Shown here piece after piece: positions 6,258-10,844 of a stretch of DNA of 10,844 nucleotides. Both the position numbers and the translations under genes were made by a program. Below the pieces are notes generated by a model. It saw nothing but the letters and a program-made list of their open reading frames with translations. It was not told the origin of the DNA and ran no database searches. The number at the start of each line of letters is the position of its first letter. Position 1 is the stretch's first letter. Source of the stretch: Nitrososphaeraceae archaeon (GTDB lineage Archaea; Thermoproteota; Nitrososphaeria; Nitrososphaerales; Nitrososphaeraceae); assembly GCA_025449515.1 (NCBI GenBank), contig JANWJI010000204.1, forward strand, positions 1 through 10,844. Direction: 5' to 3'.

Positions 6258-6989
6258 TTAGATCTGCGCTGTGCCGCCATCGACGAATAGCTCGATGCCG
6301 GTAACGAAGCTGGAATCATCAGATGCCAGAAAGAGCGCAGCGGTCGCAATCTCCCGTGGCTGGCCTATTCGACCCATTGGGATTATGGAAACAAATTCAT
6401 CCTTCAATTCCTGAGCCCCATCAAATATCGCCGTATCTATGGTGCCGGGACTGATGACGTTGACCCTGATCCTTCCTTTGAGCTCTGCAATCCATGTTCG
6501 TGCGAAAGAACGGACAGCTGCTTTGCTGGCGCTGTAGACTGTGGTGCCAGGAAATCCCTTCACTCCAGCAATAGAACTATTCAGAATGATTGACCCGCCG
6601 TCCTTCATAAGCGGCAGAGCCTTTTGTACAGTGAACAAGGTCCCGCGAACGTTGACGTTGAAAGTATCGTCAAAGCCTTTCTCGGTAATGGAGCCAAGTG
6701 GCTTACTGAGCTCGCCAACACCGGCGCTAGCAAAGAGAACGTCAATGTGATCCTTCTCCTTTTTGACTATATCAAACAGACGATCTAGGTCTGCAAGATT
6801 GCCGGCATCGCCCTGAACGCCTGTGACATTCTTACTGATTTCTTTGATTGCTTTATCGAGCCTTTCTTGGCCGCGGCCAGTGATGAAGACATAAGCACCT
6901 TCCTCGACAAATAATTTAGCGGTAGCTAGTGCCATCCCACTGGTAGCTCCTGTAATAACGGCTACTCTATTCTCTAATTTTTTTGACAT
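6258..6989 (-). CDS. Short-chain dehydrogenase/reductase (SDR), NAD(P)-dependent
   Basis: 243 aa, the usual length of a classical SDR. It should be a soluble NAD(P)-dependent oxidoreductase of a small alcohol or carbonyl substrate, which cannot be named from sequence. Motifs: cofactor loop TGATSGMA (13-20), Arg39 after the second strand (TGR, suggesting NADP preference), DAGNL (61-65), ASAG in place of NNAG (87-90), Asn113, catalytic Ser139 (NSSIAG), Tyr152 and Lys156 (YSASK), SPGTIDT, and a C-terminal FVDGGT. The third glycine of the cofactor loop (TGxxxGxG) is Ala20. The gene is visibly GC-richer than its neighbours, and the protein resembles a family common in soil bacteria, so acquisition by horizontal transfer is likely. 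It stands alone; the start at 6989 places MSKKLENRVAVITG at the typical SDR N-terminus. Confidence 0.9.
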   Translation of the reverse strand: MSKKLENRVAVITGATSGMALATAKLFVEEGAYVFITGRGQERLDKAIKEISKNVTGVQGDAGNLADLDRLFDIVKKEKDHIDVLFASAGVGELSKPLGSITEKGFDDTFNVNVRGTLFTVQKALPLMKDGGSIILNSSIAGVKGFPGTTVYSASKAAVRSFARTWIAELKGRIRVNVISPGTIDTAIFDGAQELKDEFVSIIPMGRIGQPREIATAALFLASDDSSFVTGIELFVDGGTAQI

Positions 6990-7206
6990 GGATTAAGATA
7001 GGTATAATGATTGAAATAAGTTGTGTGTGATATGTCTTAGTCCAGCGACCACATAGTCCATACAAGTACATCCAATTGATGATAATATTGCCGGAGGAAA
7101 GTGAAATGAATAATGCCGAACATGACTTTGGTCATGGTATCAATAACACAGGCGGTAGATTCATATCATATCTTCCTTAGCTTTTTCTATTTCTATTCTA
7201 TCGCTG
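6990..7206. other. Upstream region of the SDR gene, no gene seen
   Basis: AT-rich DNA. On the minus strand CTTATTT at about 7013-7020 lies some 28 bp before the SDR ATG and could be its TATA element; this is weak. No other structure is recognised. Confidence 0.3.
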
Positions 7207-7320
7207 CTAATCACTGGATTCTTTGACTATATCCACGTCTTTCGACTGAGACACATGCTCTATTGAGGTATCTGTATCGCATACTTGCTTCGCTTTCTTA
7301 TCAGAGTATGTATCAGACAC
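7207..7320 (-). CDS. Possible 37-aa hydrophilic peptide
   Basis: A short minus-strand frame from GTG (7318-7320) to TAG (7207-7209) encodes a very polar peptide, starting MSDTYSDKKAKQVCDTDTS and ending VDIVKESSD. The composition (many D, S, K; one Cys) is more protein-like than random AT-rich DNA, but there is no promoter, homologue or conserved motif to support it. It may equally be chance or a fragment of a lost gene. Confidence 0.2.
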   Translation of the reverse strand: MSDTYSDKKAKQVCDTDTSIEHVSQSKDVDIVKESSD

Positions 7321-7355
7321 CAGTCATTTGGTTTGATTTTGTTGTTAGCCAGTTT

Positions 7356-7364
7356 GCCGGCGAA
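7356..7364 (+). promoter_or_regulatory. GCCGGCGAA element upstream of the zinc-ribbon gene at 7466
   Basis: A GC-rich 9-mer in AT-rich surroundings, 110 bp before the TTG start. The same 9-mer is 109 bp before the TTG of the paralogue at 10338. The sequence between is only partly conserved (AAGCC-AA and CTC-GGCGCT are kept), so the element may be a regulator-binding site. A third copy is at 7756-7764. Confidence 0.4.
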
Positions 7365-7420
7365 GATCTTCAAGTAGTTATAATATCTACAGACCAAGCC
7401 AAATTGTTGGCCCTCTCGGC

Positions 7421-7434
7421 GCTATATATATAGC
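7421..7434 (+). promoter_or_regulatory. Palindromic TATA element, copy 1
   Basis: GCTATATATATAGC is a perfect 14-bp palindrome, preceded by GGC and followed by TTAG, exactly as in the paralogue (10297-10308). It is centred 38 bp before the TTG start, so a transcript would begin about 12-14 bp upstream of the start codon. Confidence 0.55.
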
Positions 7435-7465
7435 TTAGTCAGAAGATATTATATCATATAGTAAA

Positions 7466-7669
7466 TTGACTGTTCTAGATCCGTGGGAACGAACTGTATA
7501 TTGCCTTTTTTGCAATTCTATGGCTACGTTAAAGCCAACCAAGACTAGACGCATAATGCTAAGATGTAACGTGTGCGGCGCTCTCGTATTCGCCAATGGG
7601 ATACTATCACAACAGAGAATCCAGACATTGCGAGATTTCAGATTTACACCTGTGCGTGACATAGTATAA
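7466..7669 (+). CDS. Small zinc-ribbon protein, paralogue 1
   Basis: 67 aa with two CxxC pairs (Cys13/Cys16 and Cys34/Cys37), a probable single zinc ribbon. Between the pairs is a basic stretch, LKPTKTRRIMLRC, suggesting contact with nucleic acid or another acidic partner; this is inference. The C-terminal SQQRIQTLRDF looks helical. No signal peptide or membrane segment. It is 50/63 identical to the copy at 10338, with many silent differences, so the protein is under selection. No ATG is available; similarity to the paralogue begins in earnest at the TTG, with a shared palindromic TATA element upstream. Single zinc ribbons like this often act in transcription or translation, but no family is recognised. 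Confidence 0.75.
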   Translation: MTVLDPWERTVYCLFCNSMATLKPTKTRRIMLRCNVCGALVFANGILSQQRIQTLRDFRFTPVRDIV

Positions 7670-7679
7670 AGTAATGCCC

Positions 7680-7732
7680 ATAGTATAGTCAATTCTCGCT
7701 CAAGTAACACTGTATCGTAGTTTGCAGGCTTA
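7680..7732 (+). repeat. 3'-flank repeat, copy B
   Basis: Matches 6149-6202 downstream of the relic copy, with substitutions and small indels. It starts 10 bp after the zinc-ribbon stop and may hold the shared 3' untranslated region. Confidence 0.75.
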
Positions 7733-7998
7733 GATTAGTGTTTCTTGATTTGATCGCCGGCGAACAGTATCAACACAAAAAAGGACATGGTAATTGCTTC
7801 CAGAAAAGGAATACTTGATGGGTAAACATTTTTCGTAATTACTAACACTGGAAATACATCATTGTTGATGATGTGAAATCTTTCATTGTAGCCTACGCCG
7901 ACGTCTTAACATGAATTCAATGTGGTTGCATTAGGATATAATGTGATTAGTATTCATAATTCCAATAATTAGTTAATGTATATACTTGTGATTTGAGC
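7733..7998. other. Intergenic region with a third GCCGGCGAA
   Basis: No gene seen. GCCGGCGAA recurs at 7756-7764, exactly 400 bp after the first copy, directly after the duplicated 3' flank, but here no palindromic TATA or zinc-ribbon gene follows. The rest is AT-rich without recognisable structure. Confidence 0.4.
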
Positions 7999-8085
7999 AT
8001 GTGGACCCCTAACTTGGACAAACTAATAGGCTTATTCTTTTGTCTGGCGGTTGCTGCTCAATCAGATTTATTGGATCAACATTGA
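7999..8085 (+). other. Short signal-peptide-like frame before the lipase gene
   Basis: ATG at 7999 opens 28 codons, MWTPNLDKLIGLFFCLAVAA then QSDLLDQH. It has a Lys near the start, a hydrophobic core and an AVAA-Q ending, the form of a secretion signal. It overlaps the N-terminal frame of the lipase gene, which lies in another frame. It could be a signal peptide cut off from the lipase by a frameshift, or chance. Confidence 0.3.
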
Positions 8086-8116
8086 AATATTAGTATCATT
8101 TAGTTTGCAGTTAGAT

Positions 8117-9589
8117 ATGAGTGATGAGAGGGAGAAGAAGAACAAATTACATGATTCCCATACAGATACTTCACCTAGCTCTGAGCCTTCTTACTCGTTA
8201 ATAGATCCAAACCCGTCTTTAATTGATATAGATGGTAATTTAATCATTAATATAAATCTGGCTGCAAGCCTCACAACATATCGTAATGGAACTATAGCTG
8301 ATGGCGTTTCAAAACTAATTCTAATTGTTAAATCTAAGAATTCGTTACAGTTTTCCATCAATGGCACAACAAATGGAACGTTAAGTTCACTTAAGCAAGC
8401 ATCGGAAGATAATAATAATTCAGCATTTACTGTTAAAGACAGTCCTCATAATACCAGTAATGGAAAATCAGTTGTCGCTGTTGTATATACTCCCCCAGAT
8501 TCTTTTAATCAAGATATGGGTAGTAATAGGACCGTCAAAGTTAATGTCTCTAATCCAAATAATAATTCTACTAGCCAACCACTTGATATTCCAATACAAC
8601 TCTATCGTCCCCCTGTAGTTCTAGTCCATGGCCTGTGGATCAATTCAGATATTACATGGGTACAAACCAAGTTTACTAATAGTTTGGCCTGCTATGGTTT
8701 TTACTATGCCTTTGCTGACTATGAAGAGCATAATTCTGAAACCTTTGATCCAATTGATAAAACATTTGGAAATTATGGAATAGATTCAATTAGAAATACA
8801 ATACACAAGGCACTTCAAGACCATCATCATTTCTTAATAGCAGCTTCACAGGTAGATATAATAGCTCACAGTATGGGTGGGCTGATGGCTCGTGGCTTTG
8901 TACAGCAGCCTGATTATAAGAGAAAGGAAAACTACCTGAAAGGATCAATTCACCGCTTGATAACTATTGGCACACCACATTTCGGAGGGCCATTGTCAAG
9001 ATTTCTGTATGAACATATTGATGATTGGTATTTCTATGATGGCATAAAACCTAATAGATATCGAATAGAAAAAGTTGATCCAAAGAAATTGAGAGACATT
9101 TATTCTGATCTTAAGATTTCTATTGATAAAGGTGCTATTGAAGCTTTGATTCCTAACAGTATCGCTTATTCTCACTTACATCAAACTAATGTTAAATCAT
9201 ACGCTATTGCAGGCAATTATAGACCAAATGCTACTAAAAGCCACGATTATCAAGAAGCATATTATATAGCTGTAGTAGATCCTACTGATTTTGATCTTGA
9301 TAAAGATGCTTTTGAGGGTTGTGACAACGACCTTCTAGTAAGTATAACTAGCCAACTTGGTGGCCTTACAAAGCAAATTCGCCAACAAAACAGCAATGAT
9401 GTTCCAAATCATAGTGCAATATATTGTAATACCGTCCATGTAGAACTTTTCATAAAAGGTAATGATAATATATTCTCGGAAACGAATTCACCACATATTC
9501 AAAAAGACGTCATTAGACTGCTCAGCTCTGATAGCAATAAATTTGCTGATGCTATTGGAATAGACTCCCCAACTGGTTCCTCCAAATAG
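8117..9589 (+). CDS. Lipase/esterase-like alpha/beta hydrolase with an N-terminal beta domain
   Basis: 490 aa from the ATG at 8117. After a polar N-terminus (MSDEREKKNK), residues about 35-160 form a beta-rich, N-x-S/T-rich domain like those of secreted archaeal proteins. The hydrolase follows: VVLVHGLW with the oxyanion His171-Gly172, nucleophile Ser252 in AHSMGG (Ala replaces the first Gly of GxSxG, as in some lipases), then TIGTPHFGGPLS, probable Asp405 (CDNDLLVS) and His441 (NTVHVELF). It should hydrolyse an ester or lipid; GTPHFGG resembles triacylglycerol-lipase and PGAP1-like esterases. The frame is open to a TTG at 8051, but GAAATATTA at about 8084-8092, 29 bp before the ATG, favours 8117. 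No signal peptide exists in this frame, though the composition suggests export; the signal-like frame at 7999 may be its lost N-terminus. Confidence 0.85.
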   Translation: MSDEREKKNKLHDSHTDTSPSSEPSYSLIDPNPSLIDIDGNLIININLAASLTTYRNGTIADGVSKLILIVKSKNSLQFSINGTTNGTLSSLKQASEDNNNSAFTVKDSPHNTSNGKSVVAVVYTPPDSFNQDMGSNRTVKVNVSNPNNNSTSQPLDIPIQLYRPPVVLVHGLWINSDITWVQTKFTNSLACYGFYYAFADYEEHNSETFDPIDKTFGNYGIDSIRNTIHKALQDHHHFLIAASQVDIIAHSMGGLMARGFVQQPDYKRKENYLKGSIHRLITIGTPHFGGPLSRFLYEHIDDWYFYDGIKPNRYRIEKVDPKKLRDIYSDLKISIDKGAIEALIPNSIAYSHLHQTNVKSYAIAGNYRPNATKSHDYQEAYYIAVVDPTDFDLDKDAFEGCDNDLLVSITSQLGGLTKQIRQQNSNDVPNHSAIYCNTVHVELFIKGNDNIFSETNSPHIQKDVIRLLSSDSNKFADAIGIDSPTGSSK

Positions 9590-9634
9590 TAATTTTTGTG
9601 ACTTATTGTAGTATCACTCTTTGTCCAATGTAAC

Positions 9635-9895
9635 TCATTCATAGTTAATAACGCTGGTAACGTTAGATATCAGAGTTTGCACTTTTACGATCATAACTTC
9701 TTCTTTATTAAAGGTTGACATAGTTTCCAGATCACTCGTTTTGCATTGCATATCTTCGAGAATCTCACGTGTACTCATCATACTGTCTACACTATGACCA
9801 ATTTCATTGCACCCTTTCGACGCCCGATCAAGCCACTGGAACTTCCCCAGAGGACATCTAGGCCTCGTGCGTAGGTAGAGTATGGTAGATGTCAT
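9635..9895 (-). CDS. Possible small hypothetical protein (86 aa)
   Basis: An intact minus-strand frame from ATG 9895 to 9635, convergent with the lipase gene. It opens MTSTILYLRTRPRCPLGKFQ and continues with an acidic, probably helical half (REILEDMQCKTSDLETMSTF) and a hydrophobic tail (VKVQTLISNVTSVI). Four Cys are scattered without a CxxC pair. No TATA box or ribosome site is clear and no family is recognised. It may be a real orphan gene or a chance frame. Confidence 0.35.
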   Translation of the reverse strand: MTSTILYLRTRPRCPLGKFQWLDRASKGCNEIGHSVDSMMSTREILEDMQCKTSDLETMSTFNKEEVMIVKVQTLISNVTSVINYE

Positions 9896-9899
9896 CGTC

Positions 9900-10075
9900 G
9901 GAGAGTGCGAATGCGCTCATACCCAGCGCCTCGCGAGGTATGTGTCGGGACCTCGGTTCCGGTCATGGCCTCGTAATCACCTGCCCAGGATTTCGAGGAT
10001 GGTAAGTCGAGGCGCGATCGAATTCAGTCTTAGCGACCCCGGGTCGGATTTCGTTGTGAGTGTGCTATAATTATA
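9900..10075. other. GC-rich, hairpin-rich island
   Basis: Markedly GC-richer than both sides. It holds a hairpin at 9918-9942 (CATACC/GGTATG outer, GCG/CGC inner, CCT loop), a GACC...GGTC dyad at about 9950-9965, and a CGACC-CCG-GGTCG hairpin at about 10034-10046. Short frames exist on both strands (a 62-codon + frame, and a minus frame reading SWAGDYEAMTGTEVP), but none is convincing. It could be a structured RNA or a remnant of a GC-rich foreign gene. Confidence 0.4.
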
Positions 10076-10158
10076 GTCTATGCTGTCGGACCGCTGTTCC
10101 TATATGAATGAGGTATTGAAGTCGTAGTTGAAATCGCTATTCAGTGATGACGTACATG

Positions 10159-10177
10159 TGCACTCTCTGAGAGTGCA
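10159..10177. repeat. Perfect 9-bp inverted repeat
   Basis: TGCACTCTC and GAGAGTGCA flank a single T at 10168. As RNA it would form a 7-bp stem with a TCTGA loop; as DNA it is a clean two-fold site. It lies about 50 bp before the GCCGGCGAA element of the downstream zinc-ribbon gene and has no counterpart upstream of the other copy, so it may be an operator or the end of an upstream transcript. Confidence 0.45.
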
Positions 10178-10228
10178 GAAAGCTAGGTACGCGATGTTCA
10201 ACATGGCTTTGAATCTGATCACGATGAC

Positions 10229-10237
10229 GCCGGCGAA
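10229..10237 (+). promoter_or_regulatory. GCCGGCGAA element upstream of the zinc-ribbon gene at 10338
   Basis: Identical to 7356-7364 and placed 109 bp before the TTG start, against 110 bp in the other copy. Constant position with diverged sequence in between suggests function, although shared ancestry of the duplicated module alone could also explain it. Confidence 0.4.
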
Positions 10238-10296
10238 AGTCTCATACACTATCATAAATCCTGTGAAGCCGAACTATCACACAATATTCTCTTGGC

Positions 10297-10308
10297 GCTA
10301 TATATAGC
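10297..10308 (+). promoter_or_regulatory. Palindromic TATA element, copy 2
   Basis: GCTATATATAGC is a perfect 12-bp palindrome, one TA step shorter than copy 1 and in the same context (GGC before, TTAG after). It is centred about 35 bp before the TTG at 10338. A second AT block, GATATTATAT, follows in both copies. Confidence 0.55.
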
Positions 10309-10337
10309 TTAGTTGTAGGATATTATATTATAGTAAC

Positions 10338-10544
10338 TTGTCTGTTATCGATTCATGGGAACGAACTGTGCATTGTCTTTTCTGTAACGCTATGGCAACA
10401 CTCAAGCCTACCAAGACCAGACGTATAATGCTGCGATGTAACACGTGTGGCGCATTAATTTTCGCTAACGGAATAATATCACAACAAGCAATTCAGACAT
10501 TGAAAGATTTCATATTTCGACCTCTATCTGGAGTGCTTCAATGA
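10338..10544 (+). CDS. Small zinc-ribbon protein, paralogue 2
   Basis: 68 aa, with Cys13/Cys16 and Cys34/Cys37, the invariant TLKPTKTRRIMLRC between them, and a helical SQQAIQTLKDFIF end. It differs from paralogue 1 mostly in conservative changes and in the last four or five residues. It also begins with TTG, the only usable start, which is conserved between copies and therefore probably genuine. Its upstream module (GCCGGCGAA, palindromic TATA, GATATTATAT) is shared with paralogue 1, but its 3' flank is not, so the two duplications had different right ends. Function unknown; the basic linker suggests binding to nucleic acid. Confidence 0.75.
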   Translation: MSVIDSWERTVHCLFCNAMATLKPTKTRRIMLRCNTCGALIFANGIISQQAIQTLKDFIFRPLSGVLQ

Positions 10545-10646
10545 ACATCATCTAGGGTATACAAGATCAGCAATCAAGCCGTAATAATATTAACAGGATT
10601 TATATAATGGTGGGAAAAGTTAGTCATCCAATAGGTCGTCGCATTA

Positions 10647-10844
10647 TTAGAAATTGTTCGGAGACACTGAGATGTCTGGAGAAAATGAGTTTCCCGTACT
10701 TTGGCTAACATTGATAGTGCTTCCACCTGCGGTTCCTCCCTTAATGCTCTGTCTTAGTCCACTCTCAAAATCTCCTGGCATACTATCTTGCCAAATTACA
10801 TAGACATTATTACCAGATACAGCTATAGCAGGTGATTGTGATAA
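10647..10844 (-). CDS. Beta-propeller/BNR-like repeat protein, 3' end only
   Basis: The gene runs off the right edge; its last 65 codons end at TAA 10647-10649. The visible part holds one full repeat and the start of the next. SPAIAVSGNNVYVIWQD recurs as SPDISVSPNN 51 residues later, with GGTAGGSTINVSQSTGNS between. This is the pattern of sialidase-like (BNR/Asp-box type) propeller repeats that I recall in secreted proteins of ammonia-oxidising archaea. It is probably extracellular; the signal peptide would lie outside the window. The protein stops in mid-repeat, where NNVYV is expected but NNF and a stop are found, so the C-terminus may be truncated. Confidence 0.75.
   Translation of the reverse strand, partial: LSQSPAIAVSGNNVYVIWQDSMPGDFESGLRQSIKGGTAGGSTINVSQSTGNSFSPDISVSPNNF

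Noticed and set aside
6541..6750. Plus-strand 69-aa frame inside the SDR gene
   Set aside because: Shadow of a GC-rich gene on the opposite strand.
9882..10070. Plus-strand 62-aa frame in the GC-rich island
   Set aside because: Arg/Ser/Pro-rich composition typical of chance frames in GC-rich DNA; no motif.
10144..10218. Possible C/D-box guide RNA (GTGATGA at 10144, CTGA at 10167)
   Set aside because: No good C' box or terminal stem is found, and the CTGA lies inside a perfect inverted repeat that would hide it.
10607..10708. 33-codon frame MVGKVSHPIGRR on the + strand
   Set aside because: Its ATG directly abuts the TATA-like sequence, too close for initiation, and it overlaps the propeller gene on the other strand.

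Overview
The window looks like a chromosomal accessory region of an ammonia-oxidising archaeon, probably of the Nitrososphaera/Nitrosocosmicus group. This is an inference. It rests on the AT-rich DNA, TATA boxes placed about 25 bp before start codons (leaderless-style archaeal promoters), few Shine-Dalgarno sites, frequent GTG/TTG starts, N-x-S/T-rich secreted-type domains, and a beta-propeller repeat style I associate with these archaea. No rRNA, complete tRNA or CRISPR array is visible.

Left part (1-4264): a transposase relic with a DDE core but broken ends is followed by a three-gene phospho-signalling cassette on the + strand. Its members are a membrane-anchored, receptor-like protein kinase, a von Willebrand A (vWA) protein with an intact MIDAS motif, and a PP2C-type phosphatase. 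The trio corresponds to the kinase/vWA/PP2C triad known from bacteria (TerY-P triads; E. coli yegI-yegK-yegL has the same composition). The archaeal kinase carries a secreted-type ectodomain and a transmembrane helix, so it may sense something outside the cell, with the vWA protein as scaffold and the phosphatase as off-switch. vWA and phosphatase are 16 bp apart and appear to have their own promoter.

Middle part (4265-6250): small genes in noncoding DNA. There is a 100-aa minus-strand protein, a GC-rich stretch with two long-range stems that could be a structured RNA, a small basic protein whose reading frame seems to continue after a -1 shift, a pair of imperfect direct repeats, and a decayed copy of a zinc-ribbon gene.

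Right part (6251-10844): a GC-richer short-chain dehydrogenase (minus), two intact paralogous 67-68 aa zinc-ribbon proteins that share a conserved upstream module, a lipase-like alpha/beta hydrolase with an N-terminal extracellular-type domain, a GC-rich hairpin-rich noncoding island, and the 3' end of a minus-strand beta-propeller repeat protein running off the window. The zinc-ribbon copies at about 5981, 7466 and 10338, with their shared flanks, show repeated segmental duplication followed by decay of one copy.
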